A DNA stretch of 64,000 nt from Archangium primigenium (GTDB lineage Bacteria; Myxococcota; Myxococcia; Myxococcales; Myxococcaceae), in contig NZ_JADWYI010000001.1 of NCBI RefSeq assembly GCF_016904885.1, positions 6,138,001 through 6,202,000 of the forward strand. Reading direction: 5' to 3'. Below, one piece after another: positions 10,201 to 25,200 of the stretch. Made by a program: the position numbers and the translations under genes. The notes under the pieces were generated by a model. The model searched no databases. It worked only from the letters and a program-made list of their open reading frames with translations, and was not told where the DNA came from. Within the stretch, counting starts at the first letter, position 1. Every line of letters begins with the position of its first letter.

Positions 10201-13200
10201 AGGTGGCCCGGCCCGGCAGCGGCGTCTCCCCCACCAGGCGCAGGCTCGCCGGCTCCACCTGGAAGCAGCGCGCCGTGTCCCCCACCCCGCAGCGTCGGCC
10301 CCCCGCCAGCGCCGCCACCGCGACGACCCCCGGCACCGGCACCGAGGCCACCACCACGGGCGCGTGCGGCGTGTGGGCGTCCACTTCGTACAGGCTCCCG
10401 GCGGAGAGGACCGCCAGGCGCTCGCCCTCGGCCGACAGCGTCTGGAGGGGCCCCAGCGCGAGCCGGCCCGCCACCCGCCCCGCCGCGTCCCACAGCTCGA
10501 GGCCCTCGTCCGTGCCCACCGCGAGCCCGGCGCCCACGGGCTCCAGCGCGCGGGGCGGACGGGCCACGGGCCAGGACGTCACCGCCTCCAGCGTGGGCAG
10601 CGCGAGCACGTCCAGCCGTCCCCCCGTGCCCGCGCGCAGCGCCACCACCACCCGCTCGCCCACCAGGGCGACGCCCGCCGCGACCCCCTCCAGCGTCTGC
10701 TCGGCCACCTTGAGGCGCGTGGCCGCGTCGAACAGCTCCACCCGGGTGAGACCGCCGCGATCGCGCAGCACCACCCGCCACGGGCCCCGCGCGTGGACGC
10801 CCACCCCAGGCTCGTCCACGTCCGGCGTCCGCGCCACCGGGCCCGCGGCGAAGGCCGTCAACGTCCCCTGCCGCTCGTCGAACAACCACCCGTCGTCTGG
10901 CGTCTCGTGGGCGGCGGACAGGCGCACCGGGGCCCCGTCCGGCCCGAGCGGCAGGGTGTAGCCCCCCTCCACCTCGGGGGTCAGCCGCGTGCCCCCCACG
11001 CGCACCGCCACGCCCGCCACGGGGACACCCGCCGCCGTTCGCGCACGCAGCCCCGAGCCGCCCAGCCACTCGGGCCCCACGGGGTGCACGAGCGGCGAGG
11101 TGCCACTGGACGACAGGCCATCGTCCTTCACGAGGTACGACTTCACGTCCTGCGTGCCCTCGCGGTCGCTCGCGTCCCAGACCCGGGCGCGCGCATGAAG
11201 GACGGTGGGCACGTTGTCCACGAGCCGGGGGGCGCGGAAGGTGTGCTGCCACGGGGGTCGGGTGAGCGTCACCTCCGCGTCGCCCAGGGACAGCCGCACG
11301 CGCGACACCCCCGTCGTCGATTGGACGAGGGCGGACAGGGTGAGCCGCGCGCCCTCGGTGATGGAGCCATAGGTGTAGTCGTTCTCGAGGGTGATCACGG
11401 GCGGCGGTGCCGAGGCCGGCACCAGCATCACCGGCACGCTCACCGTGGACTCGTTGCCCCGGCCATCCCGGGCCCGGGCCACCACCGTGCGCGGGGTGTC
11501 CTCGGTCACGGCGGGCGGAGTCCACGCCACGCGCCACGGAGGCGCCACGAGGGTCTTCAAGGGCACGCCGTCCACCGAGAAGCTCACGCGCTCCACGCCG
11601 CTCGTATCCCGCGCGTTCACGCCGAGGGAGGTGGGCACTCCGCCCGTCAGCCGCTCGCCCGAGGCGGGCGTATACCAGGCCAGCTCGGGGGGCGCGGTGT
11701 CCGGGGTCACCGTCAGCGTCACGCTGCCCGAGGTGCCGATCTGCCCGCGCTCGTCGATGGCCAGGGCGCTCAGCACGTGCTCGCCCGGTGTGTCCACGCG
11801 CAGCGAATGGGCGAGCGTGGTGGAGGCGGCGGACAGGCCCGAGGCGCGCTTGAATGGCACGCCATCCAACCGCAGCTCCACCACCGTCACGGTGTGGTTG
11901 TCCCGGGCCGACATCGCCACGGGCACCGCCGTGCCCTGCTCCACCTGGACGTGGGCGGTGGCGGGCTGGGTCAGGGTGACCGTGGGCGGCGTGTCGTCCA
12001 CCACCTGCACCGTCACCTGGAACTCGCTGGCGTTGCCCGCCCGGTCCACCGCGCGCGCGCGCAGCGTGGAGATCTGGGCCCGCATGCTCGCGGGCCAGCG
12101 GTGCACCGCCCGCCCCTGCGGAGTCACGGCCTTCTCCACCCCATCCACCCACAGCAGGAGCTCGCGCAGGGCGCCGCCGTCATCCGCGGCCACCAGCCGC
12201 AGCGCCCAGTCCACCTCCGCGGCCAGCAGCGTGCCCGGGGACAGGGGCTGCGTGGCGTCCTCCAGCCGCAGGGACACGCTGGGAGGCACCACGTCCCGCG
12301 AGGAGAAGGCGCGCCGCGACGCCTCCGAGTCCCCGAGGGCATTGCCGTAGCGGTCCGCCACGCCCGCGGCCGTGAGGACGAAGTCCTTCGTCGAGGGCAG
12401 CGCCGCGGCCGGGGTGAAGGTGACACTCCGCTCGTCCGCGGCCACCGAGACCGTGCCGGGCTCGACGCCCGCCCCCCGCAGCAGCCGCACCGACGCGGCG
12501 GTGGCCGGATCGATGGGCTCGTCGAAGCGCAGGGTGAAGACGGTGTCGAGCGGCACCGGGCTCGTGCCGAGCAGGTCCAACGGCTCCCAGGCGACGACGC
12601 GGGGCGCGACGCTGTCCGCGCGCAGCACGGCGCGCGCCAGCGACACCGGCGGCGTGCCAGCCTGGGACACCTCGAGGTCCAACCATCCGCTCGGCCCCGG
12701 AGGCACCCGCAGCGTGAAGCGCGTGGGGGTGAGGTCGCTCACCGAGGTGCCCAGCCCGTCCAGCCGCGCCTGGAGGCCGAGGTGGAAGCCCGTGCCCTCC
12801 ACCGCCACCGTGCCGCCCGTCAGGTCCACCCGTCCGGGTGGCGTCACGCGCGCGAGCGACAGCGGCGCCACGTAGACGAAGCCTCCGGGCACATCCACCG
12901 GCGTGCCTCCGGCGCCCGAGCGCACCCGCACCCGCACCGGGCCCGGCAGGGCCGAGGGCGGAGCGCGCACCTCGAGCGTGTCCGCCATCACCGGCCCCTG
13001 GACCGGGGCCGCCCGGGTGCCGAAGAAGACCTCGGTGCTCGCGTCGAAGCCCGCGCCGTGCAGCACCACCGGGAAGCCGCCCGCCACGCCGCCATGGCCG
13101 GGCGTCAACGCGTCCACCCGGAGCGCCGTCCCCCCCTCCGCCTGGGGCACCACCGACCAGGTCCAGGGCGCGCGCACCGTGCCGCCCACATACGGCGTGG

Positions 13201-16200
13201 GCGCGAAGGCGACGCGGGCGAGCACCGACGCGCCGGGTGTCAGCGGCGCCGTGGGTTGGAAGACCACGGCCGCGCCCTGATGCGTGAGCGTGCCCGCGAG
13301 CGGTCCCCCCGCGCCCACCAGCTCCAGTCCCGTGCCCTGGGAGACGGAGGGCGGCAGACGATCCGCGAGCGTCACCGACACGGCGGCGCCCCACGGCAGC
13401 GCACCGCCCGGCGCGGGCCCTTGCGCGAAGAGCGTGGGATAGGGCAGCTCGAAGGTGCGCAGCTCGTGCTCCCGGGCCGCCACCGCCACGCCCGCGCCCA
13501 CCGCCAGCAGCGGCGCGTCACCGAGCGTGATGCTCCGGGTGCGCCGCGTCACGCCCTGGGTGGTGTCCAGCCACGCGAGCCCGTGCGCTCCCGAGGCCAG
13601 CGCCCACGGGCCCGCCAGCGTCACGGCCGCCGAGGCGCCCTGGCCTTCCCACGCGCCCAGGAGGAAGGGCCGCGCGGGCTCCACCGTCTCGAACAGGCGC
13701 ACGCCGGCCGTCGAGGCCACCGCCACGCGCGTGCCCTCGGCGGAGAGGGCGGACAGGGGCCCGGGCAAGCCGGAGACCTGGCCCACGAGCGCGAGCGAGC
13801 CATCCGCCACGTCGCGCAGCTCCAACCGGCCCTTCCACGTGGCCGTGTCCTCCACCAGCACCGCGAGCACCGCACCCGCCATGGCCACGCCCCGCACCAC
13901 GCCGGGCCCCACGCTCACCTGGGCCACCACGCGCGTCGCCCCGTCCACGCGGCCAAGCAGCACCACCTCGCCGCCGCCCGCCACCGTCACATAGGCCGTG
14001 CCCGGCCCCACCGCCACGCGGCTCGGCGCCGAGGACACGAGCGGGATGCGCTCGAGCAGCCGCGGCGAGCAGCCCACCGGCAGCCCCGCGCCACAGTCGT
14101 CCAGCGCGTAGCGCGCCACCTGTCCGCCGCCCGCGAGCCAGGCCTCGTCCCCCGCCACCGCCAGGCCGCTCGCCTTGGACACGCCCTCCACGTTGGCCAG
14201 CTCGGGCAGGTCTCCCGGACGCGTCAGGTCCATCGCCACCAGTCGCCCCGCCCGCGCCACCAACAGCACCCGGCCCGCCACCGCCAGGGCCTCGGCGCCG
14301 CCCGCGCTGCCCAGGGGCTTGAGCGTGTAGGTGAAGGCCCCGGGGGCGGTGGCCACCCGGGCGCCGCCCGCGGTGGGCGTCGCCACCGCCACGTCCACGA
14401 CGCCCGTCACCTCGTCCGGCACCTCCACGGAGAGCGCCCCGTGCGCGTCCAGCAGCGGGTGCAGCGCCGGCCGGCCCCCGAAGGACACCTGGGTGGTGGC
14501 CGAGAAGCCCCGGCCCGTCAGCGTCACCCGCTCGCGGCTCTGGAAGGGCGCGTGGGCGGGGGACACCTTCGTCAACGCGGGCGGCACCAGGTAGCGGTAC
14601 AGGCCCAGGCGCATCGCCTCCAGTCCGTTGGGGTTGCGCACGCGCACCGCCGCCGGCCCCGCCACGCCCGGGGGCACGGTGAAGCGCACCCGCGTGCCCT
14701 CCGCCGACACCGTCACGCCCGGGGCCAGCGCATCCCCCACCCACACCTGACAGCCCGGCAGGAAGCCCGCGCCGGAGAGCACCGCCGCGTCCCCACCTTC
14801 CTCCAGGCCCGAGGCCGGCACCAGCGCGTGGAGTTCCGGCCGCTCGGGCACCGCGCTCGGGCCCGTGCGGAAGCGCACCGCCACCTCCGCCCCCAGCGCC
14901 CGGCCTCCAAGGTCCGCCAGCGTCGGCCCCACGCGCAGCACGTACGGAGTGTCCACGTCCAACGACGCCTGCGGCAGCAGCCACATCCGCGCGCCCTCGG
15001 GCTCGGCGCGCACCTGCCGCGCCACGCGCACCTCGGTGCCATCCCCCCGCTCCAGCCGCACCGCGCCCGCGGTGGCCATGTCCGGCAGCGCGCTGAGCGC
15101 CACCTCCGGCGCCACCCCCACCGGCACCGTCTCGCCCGCGCGCGGCAGGGTGCCCCGCAGCTCCAGGTGGTCCACCGCCACCGACACGAGCCCGCCGGTC
15201 AACGATGCGTCCCGCCCATTGCCCTGCGCGGCCGACAGGGGCATCTCCACCGCCTCGCCCAGCAGGTCCAGCAGCAGCGTGCCCGTCAGCAGGTAGCGTC
15301 CCGCGCGCGCCACGGCCTTGGCGTCGCCGGGCACCGCCGCCGTCTCCAGCCAGCGCGGCGTCTGGCCCACCGGCGCCACGAAGCGCTGCACCTTGCCCCC
15401 TCCCGCCGCCACCCACACCACGTCTCCCGCCACCAGCGCCTGCTCGGCGGAGACCCAGCCCTGCTGGAGCTCGTCACGCAGCACCAGCGTGCCCGCCGGC
15501 GCGGGCCGCGCGGGATCCGCCAGCTCCACCAGCGCCACCTGGCCGGCGCGTCCCAGCGACACGAAGGCCCGCGTGCCCTCCGCGGTGATGTGCCGCGCGG
15601 GCGCGGACAGCCCCAGCGAGGCGTCCGGCCCCAGCATCGCCAGGTCTCCGCGTCGCGCGTCCAGCACGTACAGCCGCGCGTCCGTGGGGCTCGCGTTGGA
15701 GACGAGCAGCAGGCCCCCGTGCAGCGCCAGCGCGCTCGCGCCTCCGGGCAGGGCGCGCTCGGCCACGAGCAGGGGCTGCTCCGTCTCGCCCGTGCGGAAC
15801 ACCTGCACGCCCACCGCGTCCGCCACGAAGATCAAGCTGTCCGCGACCACCACGTCCGCCGCCTCACCCCGCGAGAGCCGCTCCCACAGCTTCGTCGCGT
15901 TGGCCGGCTGGGTCACGTCCACCGCCACCACGCCCTTCGAGCCCGCCGCCAGGTACAGGGTGTTGCCCGCTCGCGCGATGCGGCGCACGCCGCCGCGCAC
16001 GGGCACGTCCACCCGCTTCACCTCGCGCGCCACCGTGGGCTCGCCGATGTCCGCCACCATCAGGCCGCCCTCCTCCGAGCGGCGGCCGGCCTCGTGGGTG
16101 ACGAGGTGGCCCTCGGCGTCCAGGCCGACGATGTCCGACTCGCCCCCGAGCGCCACATAGGCCACCGAGCCGTCCACCCGCACGTCGCGCACCGGCGGCG

Positions 16201-19200
16201 TGGTCAGCCGGGCCACCGCGCCCGTGCCATAGAGGAAGGCGCGCGTCTTGCGGGAGGACTGGGCGCCGAGCACCCCCTCCACGTCCACCAGGCCCTGCGC
16301 ATGCGGCGGCGCCACCGCCACCGCGCGCTCCATGCGCGTCACGTCCACCTGGAAGGATGCCGTGCCGCCGAACTTCACCTCGAGCCCGGGCATGAAGCCC
16401 GTGCCCCGCAGCTCCACGGCCACCCCGCCCTGCTGCGGCGAGCGATCCGGCGCCAGCAGCGTGAGCCGCAGGGGCTCGCGGTAGAGAAAGCCCCCGAGCC
16501 GCACCGCGGACAGGCCGCTCGGGTCGCGCACCTCCACCGCCGCCGGACCCGACGTGGAGAGCGACGGCGGGACGACGAGCTCCAGCGCCTCTGGCTCCAC
16601 GGAGAGCACCGTGGCCTCCTGTCCGGCCACCTTCACCGTCACGCCCGGACGGAAGCCCGCGCCGCGCACCCGCGTGACGGTGAAGCCGCCCACGAGGCCC
16701 GAGGAGGGCTCGAGCCGCTCCACCACCGGCTGGAGCGCGTCCTCGGGGGCCACCTGGAAGGCGAAGGACACGGGCCGCGCGAGGAGCCGGGTGTCGAAGG
16801 CGCGCACGCCCTCCACCTCCACCTCGATGCGCGCGCCGGGCGGGAGCGGCGCCGCCGGGGTGAACACGAGCGAGGAGCCCCGCGTGGCGAACACCACCTC
16901 GCGCGCACCCGCCACCGGCTCGGGGCCGCCGGGGCCCACCCGCATCACCTGGAAGGTGTCCGCCGTCACCGAGTCCGGCTGCACGGGCAGGCTCATGTCC
17001 ACGCGCACGGAGGCGAAGGGCGAGGCGAGCGCTCCGTCCTCGGGCGCATGGCCCACCCCGAGCAGCTCCGAGGGCGGCAGGGTGACGAGCGTGGCGCCCT
17101 CCCCCGCCAGGGACACGAGCAGCGAGCCGCCCGACCAGGTGAGCCCCCGCGCCGGCGCGCCCAGCTCGGTGGAGTGCAGGACACGCGGCGCGGCTTCGTC
17201 GCTCACGTCGAACACGTACAGGCGCGAGCCCAGGGTGACGTAGGCGCGATCGCCCCGCACGGTGAGCCGGCTGCGCACCAGCTCCGCGTAGTCGCGCGGG
17301 GTGGCGTCCACCACGATGCCACCCAGGCGCTGGCCCTGGCGCGAGAAGATGGACAGGCGCAGGGCATCGCGCGCGCCCTCGCGCACGTTGGAGGTGAGCG
17401 CGTAGAAGCGCCCGGGCGTGGGCTCCAGGGCGAGCGCGTCCTCGGTGAGCGGCGTGGTGGCGACGAGCGGCAGCGAGGGCTGGGAGACGTCGAACGTCTG
17501 CACGTACCCGGCGCCCGCGTCCAGCTGCGTCACCGAGACGTGGGCGAGCCCGCCCTCCAGCCGCACCCCGGTGGCGAGGCCCGCGGTGACGGCCCGGCCC
17601 ACGAGGAAGGGATGCGCGGGATCCTGCACGTCCACCGCCACCAGGCCGAACGCGTCCGTGGCCAGCAGCGCCAGCGCGCCCCGGGCCTCCACGCCCCGCA
17701 CCGGGCCGTCCGTGCGCAAGCCGCCCAGGCGGATGGGGGACTCGGGCACGCGCAGGTTGAACAGCTCGAGCCCCTCATGGCCCAGGGTGGGCACGCCCGC
17801 GTACAGCAGCTCTCCCGCGAGCACCACCTCGGACGTCTCGCGAGGCGGGAAGCCCGGCAGCTTCACCGTGGTTCCGGTGGGCAGGTCATACGAGAAGAAG
17901 CCCACCGTCTCCGGCGCCTCGCCCGGGCGCACGAGCCGCACCGGCACCAGCCCCGCCCCCTCCGGCCGCGGCGTGGTGAAGCGCACCGAGGACAGGCTCA
18001 CCACGTCCACGTCCACGCCGTCCCGGTCCCCGACGAGCACCCGGGTGCCCGGCGCCACGGGCGAGGCCGCGCCGAAGTCCACCGTCACCGCGGTGCCGCC
18101 CTCCACCGAGCCATGGTCCGGCGTGAGGACCGCATGCGCGCCCGCGAACGGAGACAGGTAGAGCAGACCGTGCGGCAGCACCGCCCACGGTCCGCCCGCG
18201 TCCTCCACGCGCACGTCCACCGGTCCCGCGCGGCTCGAGGCCGGCGCCGTGACACGCAGCTCCGAGTCCCCCACGGCCTGGAAGCTCGCCTCCGCGCCGC
18301 CCACGCGCACCCGGCCCACATGGCCCAGCCCCGCGCCCCGGAGCACCACCTGCTGGCCCCCCCCGAGCGACACGGCGGTCGGCCGCACCGTGTCCACCCT
18401 TGGCTGGAGGCTGCCCGTGGCGCCCGTGCGGAACGAGGTGCTCAGGGGACGGATCATCCCCCCGCCCCGTTGATCCGCCACGGTGGACTCGACGCGCAGC
18501 GCGTAGGTGGCGCCGGGCGCGAGGCCCGCCTCGGGGAGCCGGGCGCGCAGCGCGTAGGTGAGCGTGGCGGGCTCGGCCACCACGGACAGCGTCAGGGGCA
18601 CCGCGCCCTCGGGCCCCGTCAGGGTCACGCTCGTGGCGTTGACGGTGGCGGGCGCCAGGGGGCGGTTGAAGCGCACCTCGAGCCAGGCCAGCCCCGGCGG
18701 CACGAGCGCGTCCCGCTCGGGTGAGGTGGACAGGGGCATGAGGAAGGGCACCGCCAGCTCGGTGAGCTCGGTGCGGCCCGCCACGAGCAGCCGGTCTCCC
18801 ACCGGCATCACGTCCAGGGCGCGCTCGGTGTTGCCCCCGCTGATCCACTCGGGGTGACGGGGGTCCGCCACGTCCAGGATGTAGACCCCGCCCGAGGAGG
18901 CGGCCACGAAGAGCAGATCTCCCACGAGCCGCAGGCGCAGGGGCTGGCCGGGCGTGTTGGACAGCGTGTGATCGAAGGGCAGGCGCAGCAGCTCGCGCGG
19001 CGCCTGGGGCTCGTCGGCGCGCACGTCGAAGAAGAGCAGGCCGTACTCGGCCGCGGCGGCGATGGCCACGTCGCGCACCACCACCACGTCCGTGAGGCTG
19101 TAGGGATAGGGCCGCCGGGCGAGCCGCCGCGCCCCCACGCCCGCGCCGTCATACAGCTCCAGCGAGCCATGGGGGCCCGCCATGTTTTCGATGTCCGTGC

Positions 19201-22200
19201 CCTCGGCGGTGTAGTCGTGGCTCTTGCCCACGAACTTCGTGCGCGGGCCACTCTTGAGCGAGGCCCATGGCGGCGGAGGAAACGCCTGGTCCGTGCAGTG
19301 CATGAGCCCCTCGTGGTTGCCCATGGCCACGAGCAGCCGACCCCCCGCCACCGTGGCGCCATACGGCTCCTGGGCGATCGCGCCACTCCCCACGTGGCCC
19401 ACGCGCACCGGATCCGCCGGGTCGCGGGTGTCGAAGAGCACCAGCTCACCGCCCTCGCCCGCCGCCGCGTAGGTCGGCGAGTTCACGCAGATCCGTTCAT
19501 CTTCCTCGACGTTGCCCGCCAGGGAGTGGGTGAGCACCCAGGCGCCCGTGGGCGTGGGCAGCAGGCGCGTGGCGTACGAATCACCGTGCACACTGCCGAT
19601 GCCGCCCCGGCCCCGCAGCGGCCACTGCTCCTGCGTGGTGCCGGACACGTCGATCACCGACAGGCCGCTGGCGCCGTTGGCCACCAGGAGCTGGGCGCCG
19701 CGCGCCGCCACGTCCATGGAGTCCGGCATCAGCTCCACCTCGGGCAGGGGCAGCCCCTTCTCCAGCAGCTCCGCCAGACGGCCCACGAGCTCGTCCACCC
19801 GGTGATCGGGCGGATCCACCACCGAGGCCCCGACCAGCTCGGGACGGCCCGCGCGGCTCACGTCATAGGCCACCATGCGGAAGGACTCGGGCACCGTGCC
19901 GCCCCCGGTGAGGGGACCGGTGTACGGCTGGGGGAAGCGGTTGCCCTCCATGGCCGCGCCCGCCGCGGCGAACGGCAACAGGGGCTGCTCGGCGTTGGAG
20001 GCCAGCGCCACCGGCGCGACGGAGGCGCCCACGCTCTTGCCGGAGAACGGCAGCCCGTAACCCAGGGGCGAGGGCGCGCTCGCGCGGGGCGACCCCTCCG
20101 CCGCCACCACCTCCACGTCCACGTCCCCGAAGGAGCCGGGCCCCGCCACCGCCGTCAGGGACGTGGTGGACTCCACCCGCACCTCGCGCGCGGGCAGGCC
20201 GCGCAGCAGCACGCGCGTGGAGCCCAGCGGGCTGGACCAGGACGGCAGGAAGCCCCGTCCGGTGAGGCGCACGCCGCTGCCCCCCCGGGGATCGAGGAAG
20301 CGCGGCGCCGCCGAGTCCACCCACAGGGGCGCCGCGTAGAAATAGCCGCCCGCGCGCCACGCGCTGACGCCCGAGGGGTGTGTCACCCGCACGTCCGCGA
20401 GGCCGGGCGCGCCGGGGGGCACCCGCACCGTCATCCGCTGGGAGGCGAGCGTGAGCATGGGCGCGGGCACGCCGCCGATGTGCACGAGGGTCCCCGGCAC
20501 GAAGCCCGCGCCGAGCAACTCGCACGCCGTGCCGCCCGCGGACGGGCCCACGCGCGGCACCACCTGGGAGAGCACCGGCCGCTCTCCCGCGCTCGCCGCG
20601 GCCCGGAAGCGCACCTCGTGGGGCGCCACCAGGGCGTCTCCCAGCAGCGAGCGCAGCGACGTGTTCAGCGCCACCTTCAAGAGCGCCCCCGCGGGCAGCG
20701 GCGCCGAGGGGCGGAACACCAGCGTGCTCACGGGCAGCTCCGCCGTGCCCGCCTCCAGGGTGCCCGGCACGGGGACGCCCTCCGCCGTGAACGAGAACGC
20801 GCCCGGGGCCGAGGACGGCAGGAGCGCGGCGGACAGCGTCACCGTGACCGAGGGCAGCGACAGCGGCACCACCTCGCCCGGCGCCACGCTCGCGGAGACC
20901 ACCGCCAGCTCCGCCGGCCGTCCGAAGTCCACGGACCAGCCCCGTACGCCGCGATCCCGCAGGCTCACCAGCCGCCCGCCCCAGGACAGCTCCACGAGCT
21001 TCGCCTCGCCGCCCTGGGCCCCCGTCACGTGGTAGAGCACCACCGGGTGGGCGGGATCCGTCAGGTCCACCACCGCCACGCCCGCGCTGCCCGCGGCCAC
21101 ATAAGCCAGGTCCCCCTGGAGCCGCACGTCCCACGCGAAGCCGCCCACCGGCACCGTGGCGAGCACCCGGGGCGCCATCAGGTCCGCCGCGTCCACCAGC
21201 ACCAGGCCCGCGCTGCCCGCGGCCACCACCGCCACCTCGCCCTTCCACCGCGTCCGCTGCGCGTCGAGCAGCGGCACCGCCCCGCGCGCCACGGGGGCCG
21301 CCTCGGTGGACACCAGCCGCAGCTCGCCCTGGGACACGGCGAAGGTGGCGTCGCGCTGGCCCAGACCCAGCGCCGCCCGTTCCCCGGAGGCGGCCACGGT
21401 CTGCGCGGAGCCCGTCACGGACATGCCGCCCACGAGGAACGCCTCATGGGAGACGTCGAGGCTGCTCAAGCCCTGCTCTCCGGTGGCGGCCAGGAGCCGC
21501 TCGTCCCGCGTCTCCAGGCCGAACACGGGCGCCCGGGCCGCGCCCGTGCGGGCCACCACGGCGGGCCGGGCCAGGTCGCCCAGGTTCACCTCCAGCACCT
21601 CGCCTGGCGTCCAGCGCTGCGCCCGCGCGTCCCAGCCGCCCGTGCCCACGAAGAGCCGGTGGCCCCACGAGGGCGGATAGGCCAGGGACAGGGCGTCGGG
21701 AATCGCGAGGAAGGAGACGAACCGGTCATCCACGCCGTCGCGATCCTCGTCCACCAGGCCATCCGCCAGGTCCGGGGGAATGGGCGTGTCGCGCAGGGGG
21801 CCCTTGCGGTAGAGCCCGGACAGGTCCACCACCGACAGCCCATCGCGCTGGAGCACGAGCGCCGAGTCGCCCACCACCACCACGTCCACGGGCCGGTTCT
21901 TGAGCGCCACCGAGGCCCCGCCCGGCTGATCGAAGACGTAGCCCTTCGTCAGGGTGGCCCGCTGCCCGTCCGCCTGGAGAACCTGGATGTCCACCGGACC
22001 GCGCAGGCCCCGGGGCGTGTACACCTCGAGCCTGTCCAGGCCGAGCACCCGGGTGCGCAACGCCGGCACGCCGCCGAAGCGCACCTGGACGCTCCCCTCC
22101 GAGGAGAAGCCGGTGCCGGTGAGCAGGACCCGCGTGCCACCCGAGGCGGGACCCCGCGCCGGAGTGGCCGCGAGCAGGGAGAGCGGCTGGGTGAAGAGGA

Positions 22201-25200
22201 ACGCGCCCAGGCGCCGCGCCACGCTCCCCGAGGGATTGAGGACCTCGAGCGTCGCGGCCCCCGCGACATTGGCGGGCGTGCGCGCCGTCAACCGCGTGCC
22301 ATCCGGCGACACCCCCACCTCGGTGGCGAGCACCCCGCCCAGGCGCACGTTGGCGCCGGCCTCGAAGCCCGTGCCCGTCACGCTCACGAGCGTGCCCCCC
22401 GTGGCGGGGCCCTCGCGCGGCGTGAGGCCCACCACGGACACGGGCAGGGCGTGGGGCCCGCTGGCCGTGGAGAACTCCAACGTGAAGGGGCCCGCCATCC
22501 GCGCCTGGGTGTCGGCATCCGTCAGCGCCTCGGCCACCACGCGGTAGCGCGTCGCGGGGGCGAGCGGTTGCCCGGGCAGCAGCAGCACGGTGCGCCCGAG
22601 CACCTGGACTCCCGCCGACTCCACCACGCCGTTCACCGAGCCATCCTGGCGGATGAGTCGGACCGTCTCGGCCGAGGCCCCCGCCACCTCGCGGTTGAAC
22701 TCCAGCCGCAGGGGCGTGGAGGTGGGCACGTCGGTGTCGCCATCCGCGGGTTGGCTGCCCACGCCCATGAGGAAGGGCATGCGCACCACGGCCAGTCCAT
22801 CCGCGGGCGGCACCGGTCTGTTCGGATCCTCCGGCATGGGGCCCTCGGACACCGTGAGCCTCCCGGTTCCGGGTTCCCGCATCAGCGTGGCGGACACGGA
22901 GACGACGGCCACGTCCCGCTCCACCGCGACGCCCCCGAAGCGCGCGGCGGGAAGGAGATCCACCGCGTCCACCGCCCGGGGCCGGGAGGGATCCGCGCTC
23001 AGGGAGACCTCCAGCGTGCCCGAGCGCGAGCCGCCCTCGGCGCCCACCGCGCCTTCGGCGCCCACCGCGCCCACGTGGGGGCCCACCGCGACGACCTGGG
23101 GCGAGTTGCCAACGAGCGAGGTCATGCCCACGAGGGTGCGGGGCCACGTGGGCGGCGAGAGCGAGAGCGTGTGGATCCGCCCGCCCGAGAGCGCGAGCCC
23201 CCGCGGGCCCTGGAGCGCCACGGGGCCCAGGTCCCCCGCCTCGCCGATGACCTCGAGGCCGGGCGCGGCCAGGTCCAGCACCAGCGAGGACCCACCGGCG
23301 CTGGTGGCGACCCTGACGAGGGCATGGCGCCCGGAGACGGCCACGTCGAGCACGTCCACCGCGCGCACCTCGCCCCGCACGCGCATGCGCTGCACGGCGC
23401 GCACGAGCACCGGCCGCGAGGGCTCGGCCACGGAGAAGAGAGCGAGGCCCCCCGGGCCCGCGGCCACCAGCAGCAGATCATCCGCCAGGGCCACCGCGCG
23501 CGCCTGGCCCTCGAAGGGCACCGCCGTCACCACGCGTGGCGCCTGGAGCACCGCCCCGTCCACCACCAGCAGCGAGGGCCCGCCCTCCCCCACCACGTCC
23601 ACGAAGGGCAACTCCTTGGCGTCCGCCACCACGTACGCCAGGGCGTCACGCACCGCGAGCGCGCGGGGCTGGTAGGGCGGCGAGAACGACACCCCTCCGC
23701 GCACCACGGCGTTCTCCGGCACCGTCGCGTCCACCACCGTCAGGGCCGCGTGCAGGCTGCGCTGGAGCAGCTCCTCGGGAGAGCGGGCGTTCTCGAGCAC
23801 CCGGCCCTCGCTCAGCAACCACGCGAGGCCATTCTTCAGGACCACGGCCCGGGGCACGCCGCGCGGCAGCTTCTCGGCGGGGCGCACGGGGCCGTCGTGG
23901 TCCGGCAGGGGAACGTGGCGTCCGAGCACCCGCGACACGACGAGGTTCGAGTAGAGGAAGGCGTCCGGCTTCACCACGTACCGGCCGTCCGCGTTGTCCA
24001 CCCGCACGTCCACCGTGCCAAAGCGCCCCGGCGGCGTGCGCGCGGAGAGGCGGCCCGGCGACAGCACCCGGACGTCGGTGGCGGGCACCCCGTCGAAGTG
24101 CACCGAGGCGCCCCGCTGGAAGCCCGAGCCGGACAGCTCCACGAGCTGGCCTCCGCCGACGCTGCCCGTGGCGGGCACCACCGCCCCCACGTCCAACACC
24201 TGGAGGTAGAGAAAGCCGCCCAGCAGCGAGCCCTCCAGCCCGTCCGGGTTGAGCACCGACACCACGCTCGCGCCCTCCAGGCCCGGCGGCGAGAGGGCCT
24301 CCAGGCCCCGCCCGTCCGCGTCCACCTTCACCTGGGTGGCCTCCTGGCCGGAGAAGAACACCTTGGCGCCCGGGGCGAAGTGCTGGCCCCACACCCGCAC
24401 CCGCGTGCCGCCTTCCACCGGGCCTGCGGGCGGCCGCACATCCGCCACCCGGGGGGGTTCACCCGCGGCCGTGCGCGTGCGCAAGCGCGACACGAAGCGC
24501 TCGCCCAGCGCGAGTCCCCCCTCGGCGGAGACCGAGGGCAGTACGGTGACGAAGTACTCGGTGTGGGGCGCCAGGGGCGCTCGGGGCGTGAGGCGCACCT
24601 GGGTCTCGTCCACCGTCACGCTCGCCGACACCACCGGGCCGAGCACGGCGTCGCGCGAGCGCAGCACCACCGTCTGCTCCGTCACGGTGGCCGCGTCCAG
24701 CGGGCGCGAGAAGGTCAGCCGCACGGGCGCGTCGAGCGCCACCTGCTCGGCCCCCGCCACGGGCTCCATCCCCGTCACCGTCAGGCGCGGGAGCGTGAAG
24801 ACGCCGAGCGCCGCGTCTCCCAGCAGCGCCACCGGCCGCCCCTGACTGAAGGCCACGTCCCGGGCCCCGGGCAGGTTCGCCCGGACGAAGGTGGAGGCCG
24901 TGCCGTCCTCCTTCACCCACGCGGCGGACAAGAGGCCCTTCACGGGCTTGGACTCCTGATCCGTGAGCGCGGTGGCCACCAGGGCCACGCCGCCGGAGAC
25001 GGCCACGTCCGTCACGTCCCGGGCGAGCAGGTCGGCGCGGCGCGGCGCGTGCGAGAGCAGGGACAGCAGCCGGGGCCGCGAGGGCGTGGACAGGTCCACC
25101 ACCGCGAGCGGCGCCTGGGCGCTGGAGCACCCCACGTAGGCGCGCGAGCCCACCACCTCCACGCGGGTGGCCTCGCCGGGCAGCGCCACGAAGCCCAGCT